DNA of 62,842 nucleotides from Flavobacterium sandaracinum (GCF_004349135.1 NZ_SMFN01000021.1:1-62842), one strand, 5' to 3'. Shown: positions 32,902-41,997, counted from the stretch's first letter. A program made the numbers and translations. The notes: generated from the letters alone by a model not told the origin.

Positions 32902-32923
32902 GCTTTTTGAAGACTATTTTAGC

Positions 32924-33460
32924 TCAAAAAGTAATTAAAGAAAGTCCGAAACTGATGCTTCCGGTATCTTTTTGATTATTAATAGGAATCGCGTAATGGC
33001 TTAGTTCAATAAATATAATCAGATCGTCAGGTGTTTGAACACCCAAACTTATTTTTTTATAATCTCCCATTAAATCCCCTCGGCCTAGCGCCATTGCTTT
33101 TCCTAAACCTAGTTGTAATGCAATTCGAGTGTCCTCACTAATTTTTGGACTTAATTTTAGATTTGCGAAAACGGGAACAATAACTAATTTATCAGCCCAT
33201 TTCCAGTCTATTCCAGAATTGATTCCCAAAGCAATCCATTTGTTGTAATGCAATCCATAGCCTATTTTAGTGTTCAGTCCATCGGGTAGGAACCAAGAGT
33301 TGTTTTTGTTTTCATTTGGATTTGTTTCCCCACGTTCCGGATTTCCTTTAATAGGGAGGGCTACATCAAATTGAATGTAGGTAAATTTTTTATTTTGAGA
33401 AAAAGCAGAAAAAGTAAATAAGAATGCTAATAGGATTAAAAGTCTCAAAACATTAATCAT
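32924..33460 (-). CDS. Secreted/outer-membrane hypothetical protein
   Basis: A 178-residue protein with a signal peptide (hydrophobic 4-20, cleavage probably after SAFS). The mature part has alternating beta-strand character and a terminal Phe, as in small outer-membrane beta-barrel proteins of Bacteroidetes. No family recognised. It overlaps the 3' end of truB by 8 bp and is likely the last gene of the ftsX-DUF3098-uppP-truB cluster. Confidence 0.7.
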   Translation of the reverse strand: MINVLRLLILLAFLFTFSAFSQNKKFTYIQFDVALPIKGNPERGETNPNENKNNSWFLPDGLNTKIGYGLHYNKWIALGINSGIDWKWADKLVIVPVFANLKLSPKISEDTRIALQLGLGKAMALGRGDLMGDYKKISLGVQTPDDLIIFIELSHYAIPINNQKDTGSISFGLSLITF

Positions 33461-34154
33461 TGGTCACTAAATTCTCCTCGAATGTTTCAGCAGCTATAGC
33501 TTCATTTACGTCGTAATCTCCAATTTTGGTTCGGCGTAAAACAGTTAAGTGTGAACCGGAATGCATCGCTTTTCCAAAATCAAAAGCAAGGGAACGAATG
33601 TAGGTTCCTTTGCTGCAAACGACTCTGAAATCAATTTCAGGAAGCGCGATTCGAGTGATTTCAAATTCGTGAATGGTTGTTTTTCGGGTCGCAATTTCAA
33701 TAGTTTCTCCTGCTCTGGCATGTTCATACAAGCGAACGCCATCTTTTTTTATAGCCGAATAAATAGGTGGTTTTTGATCGATTTCGCCCAGAAATTGCTT
33801 GACAGTTTCATGAATTAAAGCTTCATCAATATGATCTGTTGGAAAAGTTTGGTCTATCTCCGTTTCTAAGTCATACGATGGCGTTGTGGCTCCAATATAA
33901 AATGTTCCGGTGTATTCTTTGGCTTGACCCTGAAGTTCGGTGATTCTTTTGGTAAATTTCCCAGTACAAACCAATAACAATCCAGTTGCCAAAGGATCCA
34001 AAGTTCCAGCGTGACCAATCTTGAATTTTTTAGGCAGATTCAGTTTGGTAATTAATGCCCATTTCAATTTATTCACCGCCTGAAATGAAGTCCAATTTAA
34101 GGGTTTGTCAATGAGTAAAATTTGTCCGTTTTGGTAATCTTCGGCTGTCTTCAA
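33453..34154 (-). CDS. truB: tRNA pseudouridine(55) synthase TruB
   Basis: A 233-residue pseudouridine synthase that modifies U55 in the T-loop of tRNAs. The N-terminal DKPLNWTSFQAVNKLK segment and the catalytic motif GHAGTLDPLATG with D53 are visible, as is the RLYEHARAGE motif. The short C-terminus lacks a PUA domain, usual for Bacteroidetes TruB. It starts 6 bp below uppP. Confidence 0.95.
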   Translation of the reverse strand: MKTAEDYQNGQILLIDKPLNWTSFQAVNKLKWALITKLNLPKKFKIGHAGTLDPLATGLLLVCTGKFTKRITELQGQAKEYTGTFYIGATTPSYDLETEIDQTFPTDHIDEALIHETVKQFLGEIDQKPPIYSAIKKDGVRLYEHARAGETIEIATRKTTIHEFEITRIALPEIDFRVVCSKGTYIRSLAFDFGKAMHSGSHLTVLRRTKIGDYDVNEAIAAETFEENLVTND

Positions 34155-34160
34155 AAGGAT

Positions 34161-34982
34161 TTATTTAAAGTATGAAAAGTAGATCAATAAAAAGATTCCT
34201 ACTATTATTCGGTACCAACCCCAAGGTTTGAAACCGTATTTTTTGATGATTTCAATGAAGAATTTAATCGCGATAATGGCAACGATAAAAGCAACAACGT
34301 TTCCTATCAAGAACAATTGTATGTTCTCGTTTGATTTTAAAATCAATTCGTAGCCTTTCATTTGTGACGTTTCGTAGGTTTTTAAGAATACCGAGTAACA
34401 CGTTACTGCCATCATTGTTGGCACGGCCAAAAAGAAAGAGAATTCGGCTGCTGCATGACGCGTTAATCCTTGTTGCATTCCCCCAATGATTGAGGCAGCG
34501 GAACGACTTGTTCCCGGCATCATTGCTAAACATTGCCAAAAACCAATAATTACTGCTTTCTTTACAGTGATGTCTTCTTCTTTGATAACTGTTGGGTTTT
34601 GAAACCGACTGTCGATAAAAAGTAAAATAACGCCACCTAAAATTAATACTATCGCAATGGGGATTGGATCTCCAAGAACGGCTTCAATTTTATCATCGAA
34701 TAATTTTCCTAAAACCAATGCTGGAATTACGGCATAAACTAATTTAAGATAAAAACTGAAGGCAACACTTTTGGAAGAGAAGTCGAAAAATTTCTTCCAA
34801 TACAAAACGACAACCGCCAAAATGGCTCCAAATTGAATAGAAACCTGAAAAAGCTTTACGAAATCATCTTCTTGAATTCCAAAATAAGAACTCATGAAAA
34901 TCATGTGAGCGGTCGAGGAAACGGGAAGATATTCGGTTAATCCTTCAATAATAGCAATTAAAAAAGCTTGTAATGTATTCAT
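34161..34982 (-). CDS. uppP: Undecaprenyl-diphosphatase UppP
   Basis: A 273-residue BacA/UppP-type integral membrane protein that dephosphorylates undecaprenyl pyrophosphate to recycle the cell-wall lipid carrier. The signatures EGLTEYLPVSSTAH (13-26) and PGTSRSAASI are both present, along with about eight membrane helices. It lies in the FtsX-linked cluster, next to DUF3098 and truB. Confidence 0.95.
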   Translation of the reverse strand: MNTLQAFLIAIIEGLTEYLPVSSTAHMIFMSSYFGIQEDDFVKLFQVSIQFGAILAVVVLYWKKFFDFSSKSVAFSFYLKLVYAVIPALVLGKLFDDKIEAVLGDPIPIAIVLILGGVILLFIDSRFQNPTVIKEEDITVKKAVIIGFWQCLAMMPGTSRSAASIIGGMQQGLTRHAAAEFSFFLAVPTMMAVTCYSVFLKTYETSQMKGYELILKSNENIQLFLIGNVVAFIVAIIAIKFFIEIIKKYGFKPWGWYRIIVGIFLLIYFSYFK

Positions 34983-35047
34983 TATATAGTGATCAGTATT
35001 CTGTTTTTAGTATTCAGTTGATATAGTTTGCTTTGTAGTGCAACTTA

Positions 35048-35305
35048 TTACTCATCACTGTTTGCTATTTTTTTAGGATTCTTGAGAATGGCATATATAG
35101 TTATTCCAAAACCGATTAAAACGGTTGTTGGCGCCAATCGAATTCTTCTAAAATTGAAGATGTCTTCACTAAATACATTAGGATCGTCACTTCCTCCGCC
35201 TGACATTAGAATAAATCCCAAGGCAATGACTCCGATCCCAATTAATAAGATTTTGTAATTTATTTTATCAAAAAGAAATTCTGGTTGCTGTTCGTTGTTT
35301 TTCAT
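35048..35305 (-). CDS. DUF3098 domain membrane protein
   Basis: An 85-residue protein with two membrane helices (about 17-35 and 60-75) and a short polar loop (SGGGSDDPNVFSEDIFNFRR). It is the DUF3098 protein that regularly sits between ftsX and uppP in Bacteroidetes. Function unknown; the linkage suggests a cell-envelope or division role. Confidence 0.85.
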   Translation of the reverse strand: MKNNEQQPEFLFDKINYKILLIGIGVIALGFILMSGGGSDDPNVFSEDIFNFRRIRLAPTTVLIGFGITIYAILKNPKKIANSDE

Positions 35306-35376
35306 TTATGCTGAATTTAGTTCAGCATCTAAAAATGCCGAATGATAATGAGTTTATATTAATCAACTAATAAATA

Positions 35377-36252
35377 CTAGTAAAGATCGTCTGTTCTTAA
35401 ATTCAAGAAACGCTGTGTTGCAAAGTACGTGCTTAACCAAGTTATGACAACGCCAATTCCTAAAACACCCAATAGCACCAAGCCAATCATAGCTTTATCT
35501 TCTAAAATACCAAGATTTGGAAAGCTGGTTTCAACATAAATCAAAACACCAATTAATGCTAAAACAGCCATAAACGCTCCAATCATTCCTAATTTGATGC
35601 TTCGCATTACAAAAGGTTTTCTGATAAAGGCTTTGGTAGCTCCTACCATTTGCATGGTTTTGATGATAAATCGGTTCGAATGTATCGATAAACGCAGCGA
35701 ACTATTGATTAGTAATACGGCAATCACAGCAAGGAATCCGCTGATTATTAAAATCCACATACTCACTTTTTTGATGTTGTCGTTCACTAAATTCACTAAT
35801 TGTTTGTCATAAACAATATCCGAAATCATAGCGTTTTTGCGCAAGCCAGCTTCAATTTTTGTGATGCTGTCTTTCACTACGTAATCACCTTTTAAATGAA
35901 TGTCATAAGAGTTTTGCAATGGGTTTTCACCGAGAAACTCCATGAAATCCTCACCAATAATATCGGTATGTTCTTTAGCAGCAGCTTCTTTGGTAACGTA
36001 CTTGTATGATTTTACAAAAGGACTTACTTTTATTTGGGTACCAAAAGCTTTCACAATACTGTCATTGGCTTCGTTCTTGAAAAAAACCGTCATGGCAATA
36101 TTTTCTTTAAAATCGTTGGCTAATTTTTTAGAATTTATAATGAAAAGTCCCAATATTCCCAATAGAAATAAAACTAAGAATACACTTAGCACTACTGAAA
36201 AATAAGAGGAAATTAACCGGCGTTTTTGAAAATTATCAAAGGAAGAACTCAT
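35377..36252 (-). CDS. ftsX: Cell division ABC transporter permease FtsX
   Basis: A 291-residue FtsX-family protein. An N-terminal helix (17-40) is followed by a periplasmic domain (about 45-165) and three C-terminal helices with the SNRFIIKTMQMVGAT motif that is diagnostic for FtsX. It recruits FtsE ATPase and activates peptidoglycan hydrolases at the septum. No ftsE is in the window, as usual in this phylum. First gene of the ftsX-DUF3098-uppP-truB cluster. Confidence 0.93.
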   Translation of the reverse strand: MSSSFDNFQKRRLISSYFSVVLSVFLVLFLLGILGLFIINSKKLANDFKENIAMTVFFKNEANDSIVKAFGTQIKVSPFVKSYKYVTKEAAAKEHTDIIGEDFMEFLGENPLQNSYDIHLKGDYVVKDSITKIEAGLRKNAMISDIVYDKQLVNLVNDNIKKVSMWILIISGFLAVIAVLLINSSLRLSIHSNRFIIKTMQMVGATKAFIRKPFVMRSIKLGMIGAFMAVLALIGVLIYVETSFPNLGILEDKAMIGLVLLGVLGIGVVITWLSTYFATQRFLNLRTDDLY

Positions 36253-36342
36253 AGTTTATTGAAATTATTGGGTAAAAATAATAAAGAATTTCTTTAATTG
36301 AAGTTAATAACGTTCAAAGTTTCAACTTTCGTACAATAAACG

Positions 36343-36350
36343 TAAATTTG
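36343..36350 (+). promoter_or_regulatory. -7 element of leuS
   Basis: TAAATTTG matches TAnnTTTG exactly; transcription would start near 36355, giving a leader of about 110 nt. Confidence 0.6.
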
Positions 36351-36354
36351 GCAC

Positions 36355-36447
36355 CTGAAAATAATCATTTTCAGAAAAAATGATGCAACAAGTAATTCTG
36401 TTGCTCTGAATCCTAAATTAAGACTTGAGTAGGCAACAGCATGACTC
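36355..36447 (+). promoter_or_regulatory. leuS leader: 5' hairpin, Leu-rich mini-ORF, alternative stems
   Basis: The leader opens with a perfect 8-bp hairpin (CTGAAAAT 36355-36362, ATTTTCAG 36367-36374). A 9-codon ORF follows (36380-36409) whose last three sense codons are CTG, TTG and CTC (Leu-Leu-Leu) before TGA. CTGTTGC (36398-36404) can pair with GCAACA (36385-36390) or, over 7 bp, with GCAACAG (36433-36439). No U-run is seen, so any control would be at the level of translation or of an unusual terminator. The fit with leucine-tRNA sensing is an inference. Confidence 0.45.
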
Positions 36448-36466
36448 CATAAAGAAATAAAGTAGA

Positions 36467-39400
36467 ATGAAATACAATCCGAACGAAATAGAAGCCAAAT
36501 GGCAGAAATATTGGTTAGAAAACGAAACCTTCAAAGCCGAAAACAACTCAACAAAACCTAAGTATTACGTACTTGATATGTTTCCTTATCCATCTGGAGC
36601 GGGTTTGCACGTAGGGCATCCGCTGGGATATATTGCCTCTGATGTGTATTCAAGATACAAAAGACACCAAGGTTTTAATGTGTTGCACCCAATGGGCTAT
36701 GACAGTTTTGGGTTGCCTGCGGAACAATATGCGATACAAACAGGTCAGCGTCCGGAAGATACAACTTCGGTAAATATTGACGGAGGAACGGATAAAGAAG
36801 GAAATAAAATTGCTGGATACAGAAAACAATTGGACAAAATTGGATTCTCTTTCGATTGGAGTAGAGAAGTCCGCACTTCAAATCCCGATTATTACAAGCA
36901 TACACAATGGATTTTTATCCAATTATTCAATTCTTGGTACAATAAAAACAGCGATAAAGCCGAAGATATTTCGACTTTAGTTTCCATTTTTTCAACAGGA
37001 GGAAATGCAAATGTAAACGCAGTTTGCGATGAAAATATCGAAGTTTTTTCAGCAAATGACTGGAACGCTTTCGCAAAAGAGACTCAAGAGAAAATTTTGT
37101 TGCAATATAGATTGACGTACTTAGCAGAGACTGAGGTGAACTGGTGTCCGGGTTTAGGAACAGTTTTGGCTAATGACGAAATCGTAAATGGCGTTTCGGA
37201 ACGTGGCGGTTTTACAGTGGTGCGCAAGAAAATGACCCAATGGAGCATGCGAATTTCGGCTTATGCAGAACGTTTGTTGCAAGGTTTGAATGATATCGAC
37301 TGGAGCGAAAGCATCAAGGAAAGTCAAAGAAACTGGATTGGAAAATCCGTAGGTGCTACCGTAGAATTTAACGTTCAAAATTCGGAAGCTAAAATTGCGG
37401 TTTTTACAACAAGACCTGATACTATTTTCGGAGTTACGTTCATGACATTGGCTCCAGAACATGAATTAGTTTCACAAATTACGACTGCAGAACAAAAAGC
37501 AGAAGTGAATGCCTATATAGAAAAAACATCAAAACGTTCCGAAAGAGAACGTATGGCCGATGTAAAAACCATTTCGGGTGTATTTACGGGAGCGTATGCG
37601 GAACATCCGTTTACGAAAGAACCAATTCCGGTTTGGATTGGCGATTATGTTCTAGCAGGTTATGGAACAGGCGCAGTTATGGCAGTTCCTTGCGGTGATG
37701 AAAGAGATTATGCTTTTGCTAATTTCTTTAAAGGGCAACAAGGTATGTCTGAAATCAAGAATATTTTTGATAAAGATATATCCGAAGCTGCTTTTGGAGC
37801 CAAAGAAGGATTTCAATTAGTAGATTCTGATTTTCTAAATGGATTAGATTACAAAAAAGGAACTCAAAAAGTTATTACCGAATTAGAAAAATTAAACCAA
37901 GGAAAAGGAAAGACGAATTACCGTTTGCGTGATGCCGTTTTCTCTCGCCAAAGATATTGGGGAGAACCATTTCCGGTATATTATGTGAATGGCTTGCCAC
38001 AAATGATTGATACTCAATACTTGCCAATCATTCTGCCAGAAGTAGAGAAATACTTGCCAACTGAAGACGGTTTGCCACCTTTAGGAAATGCAACAATTTG
38101 GGCTTGGGACACCGAAAACAATGAAGTTATCAATACAGATTTAGTAGATAATAATACCGTTTTTCCTTTAGAATTGAACACTATGCCGGGTTGGGCGGGA
38201 AGTTCTTGGTATTGGATGCGTTATATGGATGCGCACAATGAGAGTGAATTTGCAAGCAAAGACGCTTTGGCGTATTGGGAAAGCGTGGATTTATATATTG
38301 GTGGAAGTGAACACGCAACAGGCCACTTATTGTATTCTCGTTTTTGGAATAAATTCTTAAAAGATAAAGGTTTTGCACCAACCGAAGAACCGTTCAAGAA
38401 ATTGATCAATCAAGGGATGATTTTGGGGGAAAGTGCATTTGTTTATATTGTTTTATTACGCTCAAAAACAACTTTAAGTAATTCATTTTTAAGTGATAAT
38501 GATTCGGATAGTGATGATTTAGAAAATTTATTAAAAGCATCTACAGCACCGAAATCTCTTATAATAAGTGAAGAAATATATAATGATATAAAAATTGATA
38601 ATCGTAATGATTTAGTTGATGAATGGATCAAAAATAATACTTCGGGATTAAATAATATTCAAATTCATTATTCTGGTGAAGGAGTAATTAAAACAAGTGT
38701 TGATATTTCTCTATTAATTGGAAATTCTAATATTATTGATAAAGAAAAACTTAGAAATTGGATGCCACAATATAGAGGAATTCCTTTTCTTGAGGAAGAT
38801 GAAGATTATATTGTTAAAAGAGAAGTCGAAAAAATGTCGAAATCTAAATACAATGTCGTAACTCCGGATGATATTTGTAATGAATACGGAGCAGATACGT
38901 TGCGTTTGTACGAAATGTTTTTAGGACCATTGGAACAAGCAAAACCTTGGAACACAGCCGGAATTTCGGGAGTTTTTGGTTTCTTGAAAAAACTGTGTCG
39001 TTTGTATTTTGATGATAACGGTTTGATTGTTACAGACGAGCAACCAACCAAAGACAACTTGAAATCATTACACAAAACAATCAAAAAAGTAGCCGAAGAT
39101 ATTGAAGGGTTTTCTTTTAATACATCGGTTTCTCAATTTATGATTTGTGTAAATGAATTATCCGCTCAAAACTGTCATTCTCGTGCTATCTTGGAACCTT
39201 TGGCTATTGTGATTTCGCCGTATGCGCCACACATCGCCGAAGAATTATGGTCGATGTTAGGAAATACAGGTTCGATTGCAACTGTTCCATTCCCTGTTTT
39301 TGAAGCTAAGTATTTAGTGGAAAGCGAAAAGGAATATCCAGTTTCTTTCAATGGAAAAATGCGTTTTACACTGGTTTTACCTTTGGATTTAACCAAGGAG

Positions 39401-39511
39401 CAAATCGAAGAAATTGTTATGAAGGACGAAAGAACCATCAAACAATTAGAAGGAAGAACGCCTAATAAGGTAATTATTGTTCCAGGTAAAATTATCAATT
39501 TAGTGGGGTAA
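36467..39511 (+). CDS. leuS: Leucine--tRNA ligase
   Basis: A 1014-residue class Ia synthetase charging tRNA-Leu. The HIGH motif is HVGH at 48-51. The editing domain (CP1) contains the YGTGAVMAVPCGDERDY region, and the KMSKS motif is at 789-793. Between GMILG (651) and KMSKS there are about 139 residues, Asn/Asp/Ser-rich and encoded by more AT-rich DNA than the rest, so this internal insertion looks divergent. The anticodon-binding domain closes the protein. A putative Leu-codon leader peptide precedes it, and a strong terminator follows. Confidence 0.96.
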   Translation: MKYNPNEIEAKWQKYWLENETFKAENNSTKPKYYVLDMFPYPSGAGLHVGHPLGYIASDVYSRYKRHQGFNVLHPMGYDSFGLPAEQYAIQTGQRPEDTTSVNIDGGTDKEGNKIAGYRKQLDKIGFSFDWSREVRTSNPDYYKHTQWIFIQLFNSWYNKNSDKAEDISTLVSIFSTGGNANVNAVCDENIEVFSANDWNAFAKETQEKILLQYRLTYLAETEVNWCPGLGTVLANDEIVNGVSERGGFTVVRKKMTQWSMRISAYAERLLQGLNDIDWSESIKESQRNWIGKSVGATVEFNVQNSEAKIAVFTTRPDTIFGVTFMTLAPEHELVSQITTAEQKAEVNAYIEKTSKRSERERMADVKTISGVFTGAYAEHPFTKEPIPVWIGDYVLAGYGTGAVMAVPCGDERDYAFANFFKGQQGMSEIKNIFDKDISEAAFGAKEGFQLVDSDFLNGLDYKKGTQKVITELEKLNQGKGKTNYRLRDAVFSRQRYWGEPFPVYYVNGLPQMIDTQYLPIILPEVEKYLPTEDGLPPLGNATIWAWDTENNEVINTDLVDNNTVFPLELNTMPGWAGSSWYWMRYMDAHNESEFASKDALAYWESVDLYIGGSEHATGHLLYSRFWNKFLKDKGFAPTEEPFKKLINQGMILGESAFVYIVLLRSKTTLSNSFLSDNDSDSDDLENLLKASTAPKSLIISEEIYNDIKIDNRNDLVDEWIKNNTSGLNNIQIHYSGEGVIKTSVDISLLIGNSNIIDKEKLRNWMPQYRGIPFLEEDEDYIVKREVEKMSKSKYNVVTPDDICNEYGADTLRLYEMFLGPLEQAKPWNTAGISGVFGFLKKLCRLYFDDNGLIVTDEQPTKDNLKSLHKTIKKVAEDIEGFSFNTSVSQFMICVNELSAQNCHSRAILEPLAIVISPYAPHIAEELWSMLGNTGSIATVPFPVFEAKYLVESEKEYPVSFNGKMRFTLVLPLDLTKEQIEEIVMKDERTIKQLEGRTPNKVIIVPGKIINLVG

Positions 39512-39537
39512 ATATCCAATATTGCAATAATCATATT

Positions 39538-39570
39538 AATCCAAATTCTATTTTTAGAATTTGGATTTTT
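39538..39570 (+). terminator. Terminator of leuS
   Basis: AATCCAAATTCT (39538-39549) and AGAATTTGGATT (39556-39567) form a perfect 12-bp stem followed by T residues. Confidence 0.85.
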
Positions 39571-39720
39571 TGATTCTAATAAATAAAAATCTGCGTAAAT
39601 CCGTTTCATCTGCGTTATCCGTGTTCCATTTCACCAATGCCAAATTGACACAATAAAAAATTGGTTCAGATTTTGCTATTTCTTTCATAACTTTAAACAT
39701 TACAATTAAAAAACAAAAAT

Positions 39721-40410
39721 ATGGGAATGGGTTATTTGATTCTTGCTGGAGCCATTATGCTTTTCAGCTGGTTAGTTAGTTCGAGACTAAAAAGCAAATT
39801 TGAACATTATTCTAAATTACAATTACAAAACGGAATGTCTGGTGCTGAAATCGCCGAAAAGATGCTTGCCGATAACGGAATACGCGATGTAAGAGTGATC
39901 TCGACACCGGGACGTTTGACGGATCATTACAATCCAGCAGATAAAACTGTGAATCTAAGTGAGGCGGTGTACAACCAGCGCAATGCCGCTGCGGCTGCTG
40001 TTGCGGCGCACGAATGTGGTCACGCCGTACAACACGCTGTAGGGTATCAATGGCTGACGATGCGATCTAAATTAGTACCAGTAGTGAATGTGGCGTCAAC
40101 GTATATGCAGTGGATTTTGCTTGGAGGAATCTTGATGATGAAAACTTTCCCACAATTATTATTGGTAGGAATTATCATTTTTGCGGCAACTACTTTGTTT
40201 TCAATTGTGACTTTGCCGGTGGAATACGATGCGAGTAATCGTGCCTTGGCTTGGTTAGAAAATAAAAGAATGCTAACGCCCCAAGAACAAGCAGGAGCTA
40301 AAGATTCCCTGAAATGGGCTGCCAGAACGTATGTTGTAGCTGCTTTGGGATCTATTGCTACGCTATTGTATTACGTTTCCATTTATATGGGAGGAAGCAG
40401 AAGAGATTAA
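39721..40410 (+). CDS. Zinc metallopeptidase, YugP family
   Basis: A 229-residue membrane-bound peptidase. The zinc motif is HECGHAVQH (H97, E98, H101), the third ligand region is in PVEYDASNRALAWL, and helices lie at about 4-20 and 125-165, with a C-terminal pair. The family (DUF2268-like/neutral zinc metallopeptidase, YugP) has no settled substrate. Monocistronic with its own terminator. Confidence 0.9.
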   Translation: MGMGYLILAGAIMLFSWLVSSRLKSKFEHYSKLQLQNGMSGAEIAEKMLADNGIRDVRVISTPGRLTDHYNPADKTVNLSEAVYNQRNAAAAAVAAHECGHAVQHAVGYQWLTMRSKLVPVVNVASTYMQWILLGGILMMKTFPQLLLVGIIIFAATTLFSIVTLPVEYDASNRALAWLENKRMLTPQEQAGAKDSLKWAARTYVVAALGSIATLLYYVSIYMGGSRRD

Positions 40411-40437
40411 ATTTTTTAGATCTTAGAGAAGTATAGT

Positions 40438-40468
40438 AAAAGCCGTTTGTACTACAAACGGCTTTTTT
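40438..40468 (+). terminator. Terminator of the YugP-type gene
   Basis: AAAAGCCGTTTG and CAAACGGCTTTT form a perfect 12-bp stem with loop TACTA and a T-run. Confidence 0.9.
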
Positions 40469-40490
40469 GTGTTCATATAAATCGAACAAT

Positions 40491-40961
40491 CTAAAGTTGA
40501 ATCTGTCTGTCGATTTGTTGGTCTAAGGAAATAAAGGTTTCTGTTCTGGAAACGCCTTCTATCGCTTGGATTTTAGTATTGAGCAATTGCATTAAATGTT
40601 CATTATCCCGACAAATAATTTTGATTAGAATCGACCAGTTTCCTGTGGTGTAATGGCATTCCAATACTTCAGGGATTTTCTTTAAATCTCGAACCGCCTC
40701 TGGATTTCGGGCGGCTTTGTCCAAATAAACCCCAACAAAAGCCATTGTGTTATACCCCAGAATTTTATTGTTCACCGTGAATTTTGATCCCGAAATAACG
40801 CCGGATTGCTCCAGTTTTCGCAACCGTTGGTGAATTGCCGCTCCTGAAATCCCTATTTTATTAGCAATTTGAAGAATTGGTTTTCGGGCATCTTCCATCA
40901 AGTCGCGTAAAATTTCTTTATCGATACCGTCAATTTCTACGATTAGGGAATTGATTTTCAT
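40491..40961 (-). CDS. Lrp/AsnC family transcriptional regulator
   Basis: A 156-residue regulator. An N-terminal helix-turn-helix (about 10-60: ILRDLMEDARKPILQIA, GISGAAIHQRLRKLEQSG) is followed by a RAM ligand-binding domain (about 70-150) that senses amino acids. An inverted repeat directly upstream of the gene suggests autoregulation. It is convergent with the YugP-type gene and near hemD, but no target can be named. Confidence 0.9.
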   Translation of the reverse strand: MKINSLIVEIDGIDKEILRDLMEDARKPILQIANKIGISGAAIHQRLRKLEQSGVISGSKFTVNNKILGYNTMAFVGVYLDKAARNPEAVRDLKKIPEVLECHYTTGNWSILIKIICRDNEHLMQLLNTKIQAIEGVSRTETFISLDQQIDRQIQL

Positions 40962-40975
40962 GAGTTATTATTTTG

Positions 40976-40997
40976 AACTAAAATATCAAATTTAGTT
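40976..40997. promoter_or_regulatory. Candidate operator upstream of the Lrp-like gene
   Basis: AACTAAA (40976-40982) and TTTAGTT (40991-40997) are perfect inverted arms separated by 8 nt, 14 nt upstream of the ATG at 40961. Near repeats of CAAATTTA follow. This looks like an autoregulatory Lrp site but is unproven. Confidence 0.35.
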
Positions 40998-41055
40998 TGA
41001 ATTGGAAATCAAATTTAAGTAAAAAACGATTAAATTTAGTATTTGTTACGTTTTT

Positions 41056-41113
41056 TGTCACATCGAGCGTAGTCGAGATGCTACAATGATTCTTGACTGC
41101 GCTCGAACTGACA
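41056..41113. repeat. Dispersed inverted repeat
   Basis: Arms at 41056-41074 and 41095-41113 match at 16 of 19 positions (TGTCA...TGACA ends, CGAGCGTAGTC against GACTGCGCTCG). It is the same class as the element at 14548-14619 and is common in intergenic DNA of this group. Confidence 0.65.
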
Positions 41114-41178
41114 GTAGGTCTAGGTTATCGTTATCATTACTACACGATAAAGAACCATAATTTAAGTTTGCATTTAGC

Positions 41179-41211
41179 GCCAAAAAAAAACCATCCGAAT
41201 TGCGAATGGCT
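41179..41211 (-). terminator. Terminator of the DUF4271-hemD unit
   Basis: On the minus strand CCATTCG and CGGATGG arms are followed by nine T residues, 25 bp beyond the hemD stop. Confidence 0.75.
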
Positions 41212-41235
41212 TTTATTATATCTGTAAAGTATTTT

Positions 41236-41985
41236 CTATTTTCCTTTATTAGCTTCAATGATATACTTTTCTAAAGCCATTGTCATAGAAGGTGTTGCTG
41301 GAGTTGGGGCAAGAATGTCTACTCTTAAACCGTGATCCAATGCTTCTTTTTGTGTCGTACTTCCAAAAACAGCAATTCGAGTATTGTTTTGTTCGAAATC
41401 TGGAAAGTTCATAAACAATGATTTTATTCCGGTTGGGCTAAAGAAAGCCAAAACATCATAATATACATCGGCTAAATCAGACAAATCACTCATTACGGTT
41501 CTGTAAAAAACAGCTGGAGTCCAATCTACTTTTAATGCGTTTAGCGTGATTGGTGCATCGGCATTCAGTTGATCTGAGGCGGGCAATAGGAATTTTTCGT
41601 CTTTGTATTTTTTAATTAGCGGCGATAAATCAGCAAAATCTTTTGGTCCAACATAAATTTTACGTTTTCTATACACCACATATTTTTGCAGGTAAAAAGC
41701 GATAGCTTCTGATTGACAGAAATATTTTAAACCTTCAGGAACTTTAAAGCGCATTTCATCTGCTACTCTAAAAAAATGATCAACAGCATTTTTACTTGTT
41801 AAAATAATCGCTGTATAATGGTTAAGATCAATTTTTTGAAGTCGGATCTCTTTGGCATTAACTCCTTCTACATGAATAAAAGGTCTGAAATCAATTTTTA
41901 CTTTATGCTTTTGTTGAAGTTCAAAGTAAGGTGAATTTTCCACCTTAGGCTCAGGTTGTGACACCAAAATTGTTTTCACTTTCAT
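41236..41985 (-). CDS. hemD: Uroporphyrinogen-III synthase
   Basis: A 249-residue HemD-family protein, which closes hydroxymethylbilane into uroporphyrinogen III for haem and corrin synthesis. It shows the two-lobed layout, with ILTSKNAVDHFF in lobe 1 and ADVYYDVLAFFSPTGIKSLF and TRIAVFGSTTQKEAL in lobe 2. HemD is sequence-poor, but these segments and the linkage with DUF4271 are typical of Flavobacteriaceae. It is 12 bp below the DUF4271 gene. Confidence 0.88.
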   Translation of the reverse strand: MKVKTILVSQPEPKVENSPYFELQQKHKVKIDFRPFIHVEGVNAKEIRLQKIDLNHYTAIILTSKNAVDHFFRVADEMRFKVPEGLKYFCQSEAIAFYLQKYVVYRKRKIYVGPKDFADLSPLIKKYKDEKFLLPASDQLNADAPITLNALKVDWTPAVFYRTVMSDLSDLADVYYDVLAFFSPTGIKSLFMNFPDFEQNNTRIAVFGSTTQKEALDHGLRVDILAPTPATPSMTMALEKYIIEANKGK

Positions 41986-41997
41986 ATATGACGTTTT

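Larger units (their letters stand above)
32508..32923. other. Intergenic region with a possible 25-codon ORF and a terminator
   Basis: A 415-bp gap. It holds a very short ORF at 32714-32791 and a convergent-gene hairpin at 32857-32901. Nothing else recognised. Confidence 0.4.

Noticed and set aside
36355..36447. T-box riboswitch upstream of leuS
   Set aside because: No T-box consensus sequence and no anti-terminator of that type; the leader is far too short.
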